From: Hyphococcus sp. | GTDB taxonomy: Bacteria; Pseudomonadota; Alphaproteobacteria; Caulobacterales; Parvularculaceae | Reading direction: 5' to 3' | NCBI GenBank assembly: GCA_021604605.1 | Contig: BQJH01000041.1 | Coordinates: forward strand, 1 to 14,957 | DNA length: 14,957 nucleotides | Shown here: one piece after another, positions 1 to 7,956 of the stretch | Layout of the letters: every line of letters starts with the position of its first letter | Position numbering within the stretch: position 1 is the stretch's first letter | The notes under the pieces: model-generated | The model's database searches: none | What the model was told of the DNA's origin: nothing | Seen by the model: the letters and a program-made list of their open reading frames with translations, nothing else | Made by a program: the position numbers and the translations under genes

Positions 1-936
1 CATATCCATAACCGAGAGATACTCGTCATAAAACGCACGATGCTTGTCTGCATTGTCGCCATCACCCTCAACCAGATGATAGAAATAATCCTGATGCGCA
101 TTCATGTGTCGGTCAGAGTTCATCGACATGAAAGAGTAAAGCTGCACGAAACCCGGGTACACGCGGCGCATAACACCCGCATAAGGCGCCGGCACCGTAT
201 AAATCATATTCTGCGCAAACCACGTGAAGGGGCGCTCCTGCGAGAGAACATTCGGCACCGTTGGTGAACGGCGCGTATCAATCGGGCTGCCCATGATCGT
301 CACTGATAAAGGGCGCGCTGGATCATTGTTCTCCGCCATCACAGACGCCGCAGAAAGCAGCGCAGGCCCCGGCTGACAGACCGCCATCGTATGAACGCCC
401 GCTGGCGAGACTTCATCAATGCTCTGTATAAAGCTGATTAAATAATCAATATAATCGTTGAGATCAAAACGCCCACAGGTTGCCGGCACATCACGCGCAT
501 CCGCCCAGTCCGTGATGTAAACATCATGACCTGGCAACATCGCCTCAACCGTACCACGCAGCAAAGTCGCATAATGGCCGGACAAAGGCGCGATGATGAG
601 AACTTTTGGATCAACTGTTTTTTTACCGCGCGCTTTTTCCAGCGCCGCTTCATCCCGCTTGAAATGTAAAAGCGAGCAAAAATCTTTTCTCACAGCTATG
701 TCGACTTCAACGGGAATGTCGTGACCATCAACATTTGTCGTATCGAGATCCCAGTCGGGTTTTGGATACCGGCGCAGCATGTGCTCGCATACATCCAGCG
801 CGGCGGCTGTTGACCGGCCCATCCAGGTTTGCGCTGCGGGATTAAAGGGAGAACGCCAGAATTTTGCGCCAAGGCCAGCGGCTATCCGTGCTGGCGAAAC
901 GGCCATGTAGGCCAACTCATAAGCTGAATATAGCAT
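1..936 (-). CDS. phaZ: Intracellular polyhydroxyalkanoate (PHB) depolymerase, 3' end cut by window edge
   Basis: Cytoplasmic enzyme that hydrolyses stored polyhydroxybutyrate granules to 3-hydroxybutyrate units. The 312 visible residues start MLYSAYE, like the MLY start I recall for Ralstonia PhaZ1. They carry family landmarks: APLSGHYATLLR near residue 120, a VYITDWADAR segment, and a lipase-box-like CQPGP whose Cys187 should be the nucleophile, since this family uses Cys rather than Ser. Further on come GSPIDTRRSPT and NSDRHMNAHQDY. The catalytic Asp and His lie beyond the window in this ~400-residue family. The ATG at 936 is the first possible start, because an in-frame TAG lies six codons upstream. 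AGGA directly abuts the ATG, so the ribosome site is poor. The gene lies downstream of senC on the same strand, separated by a terminator, so it is probably transcribed independently. The family call is strong; the exact start is fairly sure. Confidence 0.93.
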   Translation of the reverse strand, partial: MLYSAYELAYMAVSPARIAAGLGAKFWRSPFNPAAQTWMGRSTAAALDVCEHMLRRYPKPDWDLDTTNVDGHDIPVEVDIAVRKDFCSLLHFKRDEAALEKARGKKTVDPKVLIIAPLSGHYATLLRGTVEAMLPGHDVYITDWADARDVPATCGRFDLNDYIDYLISFIQSIDEVSPAGVHTMAVCQPGPALLSAASVMAENNDPARPLSVTIMGSPIDTRRSPTVPNVLSQERPFTWFAQNMIYTVPAPYAGVMRRVYPGFVQLYSFMSMNSDRHMNAHQDYFYHLVEGDGDNADKHRAFYDEYLSVMDM

Positions 937-964
937 TCCTGTTTGCCGCCCCTACGCTACTGTC

Positions 965-978
965 ATGCAATGTTGCAT
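965..978. promoter_or_regulatory. TGCA-rich dyad upstream of phaZ, possible operator
   Basis: Inverted repeat ATGCAA-TG-TTGCAT, 28 bases upstream of the phaZ start and just past the terminator of the preceding gene. PHA genes are often controlled by PhaR, which binds TGC/GCA dyads near PHA genes. The match is only in general character, and no -10/-35 pair could be fixed around it. It is an operator candidate by position. Confidence 0.3.
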
Positions 979-983
979 AGCAC

Positions 984-1011
984 AAAAAATGCCTCTTTTC
1001 CTTAAAGAGGC
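984..1011 (-). terminator. Rho-independent terminator after senC
   Basis: On the minus strand an 8-bp stem GCCTCTTT/AAAGAGGC with a 5-nt loop is followed by A then six T. It lies about 120 nt past the senC stop and 48 nt before the phaZ ATG, so it should end senC transcripts and insulate phaZ. Confidence 0.8.
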
Positions 1012-1130
1012 GCGGACTATGTGCTGAATTGCGGGAGATAATCAATCTTTTATGACGACTCTGTAATAATGCTAACAGGTGTTAAGGAAGTAACTCATTG
1101 ATTCTCCTTAACATTTCGCTGTGGGACCGC

Positions 1131-1760
1131 TTAGCCTTTGATACTGCGACGCAACAAGGCCGACAATGTCTGCGGGTCAGAACCGCCTAAAATCGCGATT
1201 TGAGGCTGCCCATCGCGATCAGTAATGAAAAACGCCTGTTGGTGATTGATGGTGTATTTGAGCGCGCTGTCGGGCAGCACCTCTTTTTTGGCGTACAGCT
1301 TAAAACCTGTGCGGGCTTTTTGCGCCGCCTCAATAGTGCCAGTCAAAGGGATAATGCGCTCATCAAAGGCAAAATAATCGTTGAGCACTTGCGGCGTATC
1401 TCGTTCCGGATCAACGGAGATAAATATCGGCGCAACCTCATTGGCCTGCTTTCCGAGCTCGTTGAGAGCTGCACTCATGACATTGACATCACCGGGGCAA
1501 ACGTCGGGGCAATGGGTAAAACCAAAATAAACTAGCATTATCTTGCCCTCGAAATCCTCATCGGTAACGGGCGCCCCTGACTTATCAATCAAGGCGAAAT
1601 CCCCCGTAAACTGCTCGCTGAGCTGCACAACGCCTTCCATGTTGATCTGCTCGGACTCGCTAGCGCCACACCCGGTTATGACGGCGGCAAACGCCAAAAC
1701 AAAAACTAATCGGATGCTGGTCAGGGAGCCTGTTAGAAAGCCGGCTGGAAAACCTGTCAT
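1131..1760 (-). CDS. senC: SCO1/SenC (PrrC) copper chaperone lipoprotein
   Basis: Thioredoxin-fold, periplasm-facing protein that binds copper and helps build the CuA or CuB centre of haem-copper oxidases. It has 209 residues. A hydrophobic signal ends in a lipobox (ITGC, Cys31). The copper site is CPDVC (Cys84, Cys88) inside YFGFTHCPDVCP, with the third ligand His173 in the INHQQAFF segment, so all three metal ligands are present. The ATG at 1760 has AAGGAG 10 nt upstream. It is transcribed away from regB. In Rhodobacter senC/prrC also sits in the regB/regA locus, so the neighbourhood supports the name. A palindrome abuts its ribosome site at 1777-1790. Confidence 0.95.
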   Translation of the reverse strand: MTGFPAGFLTGSLTSIRLVFVLAFAAVITGCGASESEQINMEGVVQLSEQFTGDFALIDKSGAPVTDEDFEGKIMLVYFGFTHCPDVCPGDVNVMSAALNELGKQANEVAPIFISVDPERDTPQVLNDYFAFDERIIPLTGTIEAAQKARTGFKLYAKKEVLPDSALKYTINHQQAFFITDRDGQPQIAILGGSDPQTLSALLRRSIKG

Positions 1761-1776
1761 GGGGGGATATCTCCTT

Positions 1777-1790
1777 CGGCATTAATGCCG
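1777..1790. promoter_or_regulatory. Perfect 14-bp palindrome in the senC/regB divergent region
   Basis: CGGCATTAATGCCG is fully self-complementary. On the senC side it directly touches the AAGGAG ribosome site (1771-1776), so it could act as DNA (operator for a dimer) or as an RNA hairpin (CGGCA/TGCCG, TTAA loop) next to that site. It also covers the most upstream possible regB ATG (1785), which argues against that start. Confidence 0.4.
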
Positions 1791-1844
1791 GGGCCAATTT
1801 TAAACACCTTTCCTTCACAAGGACAGTCGCGCTACAAGCGCCGA

Positions 1845-3203
1845 ATGCCGCATGTTTCCATGAACAATCAGGACGCCATCAAAGCGCTGCGCGGGCCGGT
1901 GCGTCTTCGAACCCTGACGGGGCTGCGCTGGCTCGCTGTCGCCGGGCAGACCACGGCGATCTCCATCGTGCATTTCGGCCTGGGCTTTCCCACCCCGCTC
2001 GGGTTGTGCCTTGGCGCCATCGCAGCCAGCGCATGGCTCAATCTTTTCGTGATGTTGCGGTTTTCGCCCCAACGCATTTTAAGCGACCGGGAAGCCGGCG
2101 CCTATATTGCGTTTGATATCTTACAATTGTGCACCCTGCTGGCGATTACTGGCGGCTTGCTCAATCCGTTCTCTGCACTGATCATTGCGCCGGTCACCAT
2201 CGCCGCCAGTCTTTTACCACTAAGACTAACAGTAATGATAAGCGCGCTTGCGGTTGCGGGCGTCAGCCTATTATCCTTATACCACATGCCGTTGCCATGG
2301 ACGCCGGGAGAAGCTTTGTCTCTTGCACCAATTTACAAAGCGGGTGTCTGGGCGGCGCTGACATTTTCCATTCTTTTCTTTGCCGCATACGCCCACCGGA
2401 TCGAAACAGAATCAGCACAGATGCGCAGCGCCCTCGCGGCAACACAGCTTGTGCTGGACCGTGAGCAACGCATGTCCGCCCTTGGCGGTTTGGCGGCGGC
2501 GGCGGCGCATGAACTTGGCACACCGCTCGCCACCATTCAGCTAACTGCAAAAGAGATGATGCGTGATATTCAAGACAATGAAGAACTGCGTGATGACGCC
2601 GCCCTTCTTGTCAGTCAGGCAGAACGTTGCCGTGATATTCTGGGTCGCCTCTCACGCCATGGCGATGAAGGCGACATGATGCATGACCGGATCGATGTTG
2701 ATCCGTTACTGCGGGAAGCAGCGAGCCCGTTCCTGGACCCACCGCCCGCCAGCGAGGACAAACCGGTTCATATCAACATAGAAATGCGCAGCCTCGACGG
2801 GGCCCCGGAACCGACACTCCAGCGGCGTCCTGAGATTATTTATGGTCTGCGGAATTTTATCGAGAATGCGGTTGATTTCGCTGGCTCGGAAGTTGTCATC
2901 GTCGCCGCTTGGAACAAAGAGACCCTGACCATCAGTATCCGCGATGACGGGCCCGGTTTTGCGGCTGACATTCTGGCGCGATTGGGCGAGCCTTATGTGA
3001 GCGTCAAATCGGGCTTACGCCGCTCGGCCAAACACAAAAAGGGCATGGGCCTCGGTTTTTTCATCGCCAAAACCCTTCTGGAAGGAACCGGCGCACGAAT
3101 TGAGTTCCATAACCGCCGCTGGGGGGACGGCCCGGAGCAAAGCGGGGCGGTCGTCAGCGCTTTTTGGCCTTTGGGGCGCCTTTCTGCAGCGCCAATTGCT
3201 TGA
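1845..3203 (+). CDS. regB: RegB/PrrB/ActS-family redox-sensing histidine kinase
   Basis: Membrane sensor kinase that reads respiratory state through quinone and a redox cysteine and phosphorylates RegA. About six membrane helices fill residues ~20-180. They include GGLLNPF at ~103, which fits the GGXXNPF ubiquinone motif. The H-box HELGTPLA has His222. Cys262 in QAERCRDIL lies exactly 40 residues after it, the same spacing I recall for His225/Cys265 of Rhodobacter RegB. The ATP lid follows: N-box NFIENAVDF, DDGPGFA and GMGLGF. The start is uncertain. ATG 1845 gives 452 residues, while 1860 (MNNQDAIK) and 1785 are alternatives. None has a normal Shine-Dalgarno. AAGGA at 1819-1823 is 21 nt from 1845, but a GCGCT-ACA-AGCGC hairpin (1829-1841) between them could shorten the effective distance. 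regA follows after 66 bp. Confidence 0.95.
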   Translation: MPHVSMNNQDAIKALRGPVRLRTLTGLRWLAVAGQTTAISIVHFGLGFPTPLGLCLGAIAASAWLNLFVMLRFSPQRILSDREAGAYIAFDILQLCTLLAITGGLLNPFSALIIAPVTIAASLLPLRLTVMISALAVAGVSLLSLYHMPLPWTPGEALSLAPIYKAGVWAALTFSILFFAAYAHRIETESAQMRSALAATQLVLDREQRMSALGGLAAAAAHELGTPLATIQLTAKEMMRDIQDNEELRDDAALLVSQAERCRDILGRLSRHGDEGDMMHDRIDVDPLLREAASPFLDPPPASEDKPVHINIEMRSLDGAPEPTLQRRPEIIYGLRNFIENAVDFAGSEVVIVAAWNKETLTISIRDDGPGFAADILARLGEPYVSVKSGLRRSAKHKKGMGLGFFIAKTLLEGTGARIEFHNRRWGDGPEQSGAVVSAFWPLGRLSAAPIA

Positions 3204-3269
3204 AAAAGCACAATGAAAAGCGCATTTAAAGCACAGTAATAATAACTATTCGCACTGGACATTGCTCCC

Positions 3270-3839
3270 ATGACCATTCTTGAAGAAGCCCGCAGTGAAG
3301 ACGGCTCCCTGCCTGCTGACGCGACCTTGCTTATTGTTGATGATGACGAGCCATTTCGCACCCGTCTTGGCCGGGCGCTGGAAAAGCGCGGCTTTCAACC
3401 ATTACTCGCCGCAGGCGCATCCGACGCGCTGGCAATCCTGAAAGACATCACGCCAGCCTATGCGGTCGTTGATTTGCGCCTGGAAGACGGCGATGGCCTG
3501 CAAGTGGTCAATCATATTCATGACCAGCGCGAAGACTGCCGTGTTGTGATGCTGACCGGCTATGGCAACATCGCAACGGCTGTTGCGGCGGTAAAAGCTG
3601 GCGCCATCGATTATCTGCCGAAACCTGCTGATGCTGACGACGTTGAAAAAGCGTTGCTGGCAAAGCCGGGAGAACGCCCCGCCCCGCCAGACAACCCAAT
3701 GTCAGCCGACCGGGTGCGATGGGAACATATCCAGCGGGTTTATGAATTGTGTAATCACAATGTCTCGGAAACCGCGCGCCGCCTTGGGATGCATCGTAGA
3801 ACGCTGCAGCGCATCCTCGCAAAACGCGCCCCGCGTTAA
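3270..3839 (+). CDS. regA: RegA/PrrA/ActR-family response regulator
   Basis: DNA-binding partner of RegB and global regulator of respiratory, carbon- and nitrogen-related genes in alphaproteobacteria. It has 189 residues, close to the usual ~180-190. The receiver domain shows acidic Asp24-26, phosphoacceptor Asp68 (VVDLRLEDGDGL), Thr96 and Lys118 (PKPADADD). After a proline-rich linker the Fis-type helix-turn-helix (about 150-189: WEHIQRVYELCNHNVSETA through RRTLQRILAKRAPR) is nearly identical to Rhodobacter RegA as I recall it. No strong ribosome site precedes the ATG. The 66-bp gap after regB is AT-rich and opens with a TGCTT-GAAA-AAGCA hairpin over the regB stop, so expression separate from regB is possible but not shown. 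Confidence 0.96.
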   Translation: MTILEEARSEDGSLPADATLLIVDDDEPFRTRLGRALEKRGFQPLLAAGASDALAILKDITPAYAVVDLRLEDGDGLQVVNHIHDQREDCRVVMLTGYGNIATAVAAVKAGAIDYLPKPADADDVEKALLAKPGERPAPPDNPMSADRVRWEHIQRVYELCNHNVSETARRLGMHRRTLQRILAKRAPR

Positions 3840-3840
3840 C

Positions 3841-3881
3841 GTCGCTCAATCAATCTGGAAGCGACATATGTCGCGGGCGAC
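3841..3881. promoter_or_regulatory. Cluster of RegA-box-like half-sites (GTCGC/GCGAC)
   Basis: Four half-sites lie in 41 bp: GTCGC 3841-3845, GCGAC 3861-3865, GTCGC 3870-3874 and GCGAC 3877-3881. The middle pair forms the perfect palindrome GCGACATATGTCGC (3861-3874). From memory, RegA/PrrA/RegR sites are inverted GNGRC...GNCGC half-sites with variable spacing. The cluster starts 1 bp after the regA stop and ends 135 bp before the M16 protease ATG, so it fits control of that gene. Confidence 0.45.
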
Positions 3882-4016
3882 GCGCCACCTCACTCTGCGC
3901 CGAAGAGCACTCCTCGCACGACGAAACGTGGCGCTTTTGCTTGACCCGAAGCCCGCTTTTCCTAATGGTGAGGCGTTTTTCTCACGGGGAAGTGCATCCT
4001 AAACTGGAGTGATCTT

Positions 4017-6746
4017 ATGCGACTATTACCTGCCGTTCTCGGCGCCGCTACTCTTATGGCGACGAGCGCGAATGCCGCCGACATTGACCTGCCTTACGAT
4101 AAATTTACGCTGGATAATGGCCTGACGGTTGTCGTTCATGAAGATCGAAAGGCGCCGCTTGTGGCTGTCTCGATCTGGTATCATGTGGGTTCAAAAGATG
4201 AGCCGGAAGGCAAGACAGGTTTTGCGCATTTGTTTGAACATCTGATGTTCAATGGATCAGAAAACTATGACGGCGAATGGTTTGAACCACTCGAAGAAGT
4301 TGGCGCCACAGATTTGAACGGCACCACATGGTTTGATCGCACCAATTATTTTCAAACGGTTCCCACGCCTGCACTCGAACGCGTCTTGTGGATGGAATCT
4401 GATCGTATGGGTCACCTTCTCGGCGTCGTGACAGAAGAAAAACTCGATAATCAACGCGGCGTCGTGCAAAACGAAAAACGCCAGGGCGATAACCAACCAT
4501 ATGGCCGTGCGGAATACGCAACGCTTGCCGGATTGCTTCCTGCGGGACACCCTTACAGCCACTCTACCATTGGCTCACTTGAAGACCTCGACGCGGCGTC
4601 ACTCGACGATGTGAAGGAATGGTTCAAAGAATATTACGGCGCCGCCAACACGGTATTGGTAATCGCTGGCGACATCGACGCAGAAACAGCCCGCCCACTC
4701 GCAGAAAAATACTTTGGCCATATCGAGGCGGGACCACCTTTAACACGCACCAAAGCCAACGCCCCAAAGCTTGAAGTCAACAAGCACGAGGTGATGTATG
4801 ATCGCGTGCCGCAACCGCGCATCGACCGCAATTGGGTCGCACCAGGCCGCACTACACGTGAAGCGGTACTTCTGGACCTTGCGGCGGACGCTCTTGGCGG
4901 CGGCAAAACATCCCGCCTCTACCAGCGTCTTGTTGACCAGCTACAACTCGCAACGAGCGCGACAGCACAAAATCAGGATCATGAACTGCTCAGTTTTTAT
5001 TCTGTTACCGTTGATGCAAAGGCAGATGCGGATCTGGCGCGAGTCCAGCGCGAAATGGAAGCCGTGATCACTACGTTCCTGCAGAACGGCCCAACAGCCG
5101 CAGAGCTGGCGCGGTCAAAAACCAGCATTAAAGCCGGTGTAATCCGCGGGCTTGAAAAAGTTGGCGGCTTTGGCGGCAAGGCTGTCACCCTGGCGCAAGG
5201 CGAGCTCTACGCTGGCAACCCGGCCTTTATCGAGCAACAGCTCGACTGGCTTGATGCAGCAACCCCTGCAGACGTTCTTCGCGCCGCTCAGGATGTGATG
5301 CGCGCAGGGCATTACCAACTCGATATTCTTCCGTTCCCTGAATATTCAGTGAGCGAAGCTGCCGTTGACAGATCAACCGGGCTCCCCGCGGTAACATCGT
5401 CACCTGAACTGATCTTCCCCGACATTCAGGAAGCAACCCTTTCAAACGGCATGAAGATTGTTTTGGCGGAACGCAGCGCCGTGCCAGTTGTTGAAATCTC
5501 ACTACAGTTTGACGCCGGTTATGCGGCAGACTCCGTCAACAACGCCAAGCTTGGAACAGCCTCCTTCACCGGCGCTATGCTGGATGAAGGCACACAGCGT
5601 CGCTCCGCGCTTGATATCGCCCAACAACTTGAATCCCTCGGCGCGACTTTAGGCACCGGATCAAACCTGGATATGACAAGCGTCAACATGTCGGCGCTGA
5701 AGTCGAACCTTCAGGGCTCACTCGACATCCTTGCCGACGTCATTCGCAATCCGGCCTTCAAGCAGACCGAAATCGACAAACTGCGCGGACGATGGATCGC
5801 CGGCATTGCACAGGAAAAAGCAAGCCCTGTGCAATTGGCGCTTCGCATGTTGCCGCCGGAAATTTATGGGGAAGGGCATGCCTATGGCGTACCGTTCACC
5901 GGGTCCGGCACCGTGGAGTCGATCAACGCCCTGACCCGTCAGGATCTAGCAACTTTCCATTCCACTTGGATCCGTCCTGACAATGCAACAATCTTTGTTG
6001 TTGGCGACACGAAGATGGCGCAAATCAAGCCAATGCTGGAGCGTACGTTTGGCAAATGGCGTGCGCCTTCAACTGCACTGCCAAGCAAGAATATTGCGAC
6101 TGTTGAGCGTCCCGCAAAAGGCAAAGTCATCATCGTCGACAAACCGGGATCACCGCAGTCTTTGATCCTTGCCGCCCATGTGGCGCCGCCTTCTAACGCC
6201 GATAACAATGTCGCCATCACAGCGATGAACGACATTATCGGTGGTCAGTTCTCTGCACGCGTGAATATGAACCTGCGCGAAGACAAGGGTTGGGCTTATG
6301 GCGCCTACACTTTCCTGCAGGGCGCGCGCGGTCAACGGCCATGGTTTGTCTATGCACCAGTGCAAACAGACAAAACCTCTGAGTCGATCAGTGAACTGCT
6401 AAAAGAGCTGAAGGCGTACAAATCATCGCGCCCCGCCAACCAGACGGAAATCAACAGGATGATCTTGAACAATACGCGCTCGTTGCCCGGCTCATTCGAG
6501 ACCGCTAATTCTGTCCTTGGCAGCCTCACATCAAGCGCGCGATATGGGCGCGACTGGAACTATCCAACAACGCTGACTGAGAGCTTCAACGCCCTCAGCG
6601 CCAGCGATATTTCCGCCGCCGCCAATGAAGTCATCCATTCAGAGAGTCTAATCTGGGTGATCGTTGGCGATAAGGAAAAAATCGAAGCGGGTATCAAAGG
6701 CCTTAATATTGGCGAGGTTGAAAGCATCAGCGCCAGCGACCTTTAA
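4017..6746 (+). CDS. Secreted M16 family zinc metallopeptidase (fused active plus inactive halves)
   Basis: Zinc protease of the pitrilysin/insulinase superfamily, exported to the periplasm. A signal peptide ends at ANA-AD near residue 20. The first half holds the inverted zinc motif HLFEH (His71, Glu74, His75) and the distal ligand Glu153 in VVQNEKRQ. The second half begins near residue 470 (TLSNGMKIVLAE) and has no HxxEH, but retains the Arg754/Tyr761 pair in LREDKGWAYGAY used for substrate binding. So one chain of 909 residues carries both halves, whereas many alphaproteobacterial M16B enzymes are two ~450-residue proteins. GGAG lies 9 nt before the ATG. It is followed by its own terminator. 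A role in peptide or misfolded-protein turnover is an inference; the substrate is unknown. Confidence 0.93.
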   Translation: MRLLPAVLGAATLMATSANAADIDLPYDKFTLDNGLTVVVHEDRKAPLVAVSIWYHVGSKDEPEGKTGFAHLFEHLMFNGSENYDGEWFEPLEEVGATDLNGTTWFDRTNYFQTVPTPALERVLWMESDRMGHLLGVVTEEKLDNQRGVVQNEKRQGDNQPYGRAEYATLAGLLPAGHPYSHSTIGSLEDLDAASLDDVKEWFKEYYGAANTVLVIAGDIDAETARPLAEKYFGHIEAGPPLTRTKANAPKLEVNKHEVMYDRVPQPRIDRNWVAPGRTTREAVLLDLAADALGGGKTSRLYQRLVDQLQLATSATAQNQDHELLSFYSVTVDAKADADLARVQREMEAVITTFLQNGPTAAELARSKTSIKAGVIRGLEKVGGFGGKAVTLAQGELYAGNPAFIEQQLDWLDAATPADVLRAAQDVMRAGHYQLDILPFPEYSVSEAAVDRSTGLPAVTSSPELIFPDIQEATLSNGMKIVLAERSAVPVVEISLQFDAGYAADSVNNAKLGTASFTGAMLDEGTQRRSALDIAQQLESLGATLGTGSNLDMTSVNMSALKSNLQGSLDILADVIRNPAFKQTEIDKLRGRWIAGIAQEKASPVQLALRMLPPEIYGEGHAYGVPFTGSGTVESINALTRQDLATFHSTWIRPDNATIFVVGDTKMAQIKPMLERTFGKWRAPSTALPSKNIATVERPAKGKVIIVDKPGSPQSLILAAHVAPPSNADNNVAITAMNDIIGGQFSARVNMNLREDKGWAYGAYTFLQGARGQRPWFVYAPVQTDKTSESISELLKELKAYKSSRPANQTEINRMILNNTRSLPGSFETANSVLGSLTSSARYGRDWNYPTTLTESFNALSASDISAAANEVIHSESLIWVIVGDKEKIEAGIKGLNIGEVESISASDL

Positions 6747-6781
6747 AGGCGAGTTTTAACCAAGCCATAATGGCTTTCATC

Positions 6782-6810
6782 AAGGCGCGCCCTGAACGGC
6801 GCGCCTTTTT
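6782..6810 (+). terminator. Strong rho-independent terminator after the M16 gene
   Basis: A perfect 10-bp GC-rich stem AAGGCGCGCC/GGCGCGCCTT with loop CTGAAC is followed by T's (6806-6810). It lies 36 nt past the M16 stop and separates it from the next operon. Confidence 0.92.
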
Positions 6811-7009
6811 CGTTGTTGGAGCATACTGAACGGCAGCGCATTTTGTGCGCCCCAATTGCCGGTTAAGCGCTGAAATAGAGACATTATGCTGAAAAATAGC
6901 AGAACTCAGGGGCAACCGGGAACGCAATGGCTAAACAATGCTTTTATACGGCCCCATTTTTGAATTAAGATAGACTGTTGGTGGGGATCGTAAAGTAAGG
7001 GGTTAATCC

Positions 7010-7951
7010 ATGGCGCGTTCGCAAGACGGTTCGGTCAAATTTGGTGGGCCGGGCCAGTTCATCTTGAATATGGTTCTGTTTTTGTTGGCCGTTGGCGCGG
7101 TGCTTTACTATTTGTCGCCATGGAGCCCACAGCCAACCAATCTGTTGATGGACGCCTTCAATGCCAACCAGGGGCTGAATGGCCTGATCCTGGCCGTTCT
7201 GGTCTTCGGGATCATTTACAACCTCACCAAAGCGGAAGCGATCTACCCTTCTATCCGCTGGATGAACGCTTACAAAAGCAGACGCTCGCTACCGCGCAGA
7301 ACACCCGGCTTGATTACGGCGGCTGAATCACTCCTGCCAAGTCGCTCAGGTGGGCGCCAGGCGGCCATCACCGCAGAAGCCTCACGCGCCATTCTCGATT
7401 CCATTGGCACACGGATCGATGAGGGCCGGGAGATGGGGCGCTACATCATGAACCTCCTCGTTTTCTTAGGTCTCCTCGGCACCTTCTGGGGCTTGCTTGA
7501 AACGGTCAACGCGGTTGCAGCGACGATCAACGGCCTCGCCACTGCCGGCGGCGCAGCCGAAGACGCGGTCACACAGCTGATCGTCAATTTGCAGGAACCG
7601 CTCTCCGGCATGGGGACGGCGTTTTCATCCTCCCTCTTCGGACTGGGCGGCAGTCTTGTGGTCGGGTTTCTCGATCTGCAAACCGGTCAGGCGCAAAACA
7701 GATTTTATACCGACATGGAAGACCTTCTCGCGGACAGAACCGAGATGGTGCTCGCCTCAGCACGCGATGGGTCAAAGCTCGCCGAGAATGTTGTGGACGA
7801 AGACCTCGCCATGGCGCTGCAAAATCTGGAAGCGGCGCTCGCAGCGAATACAGAAACGCAAATAAAAGCGCTGGCCGGTCAAAATGCAGAACTGAAAGAC
7901 GAAATTCGCGCGCTTAATCGAACGCTGATCCGCGTCGGCGGCGGGGAGTAG
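7010..7951 (+). CDS. MotA/TolQ/ExbB-type proton-channel family protein
   Basis: Inner-membrane channel subunit expected to form a pentamer around a partner helix and use proton flow to do work. It has 313 residues. Membrane helices lie near 17-36, 56-74, 145-166 and 200-222. The MotA/TolQ/ExbB signature spans helices 3 and 4: GLLGTFWG (Gly157, Thr158) matches TolQ GLFGTVWG, and PLSGMGTAFSSSLFGLGG matches the last TolQ helix. A cytoplasmic loop (~76-144) and a charged C-terminal helix (~245-310) follow the usual topology. AAGGGG sits 7 nt before the ATG. It is the first gene of a tight plus-strand set. No TolR, TolA, TolB, Pal or flagellar gene is nearby, so it is neither a Tol-Pal gene nor clearly a flagellar stator gene. 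The family is sure and the function open. Confidence 0.88.
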   Translation: MARSQDGSVKFGGPGQFILNMVLFLLAVGAVLYYLSPWSPQPTNLLMDAFNANQGLNGLILAVLVFGIIYNLTKAEAIYPSIRWMNAYKSRRSLPRRTPGLITAAESLLPSRSGGRQAAITAEASRAILDSIGTRIDEGREMGRYIMNLLVFLGLLGTFWGLLETVNAVAATINGLATAGGAAEDAVTQLIVNLQEPLSGMGTAFSSSLFGLGGSLVVGFLDLQTGQAQNRFYTDMEDLLADRTEMVLASARDGSKLAENVVDEDLAMALQNLEAALAANTETQIKALAGQNAELKDEIRALNRTLIRVGGGE

Positions 7952-7956
7952 TCCTC

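Noticed and set aside
3965..3990. Terminator after regA (GTGAG...CTCAC)
   Set aside because: Only a 5-bp stem with the T run inside the loop rather than after it.
6966..6984. CtrA-like site TTAA-N7-TGTT before the motor-like set
   Set aside because: The second half-site deviates from TTAA and no second site supports it.
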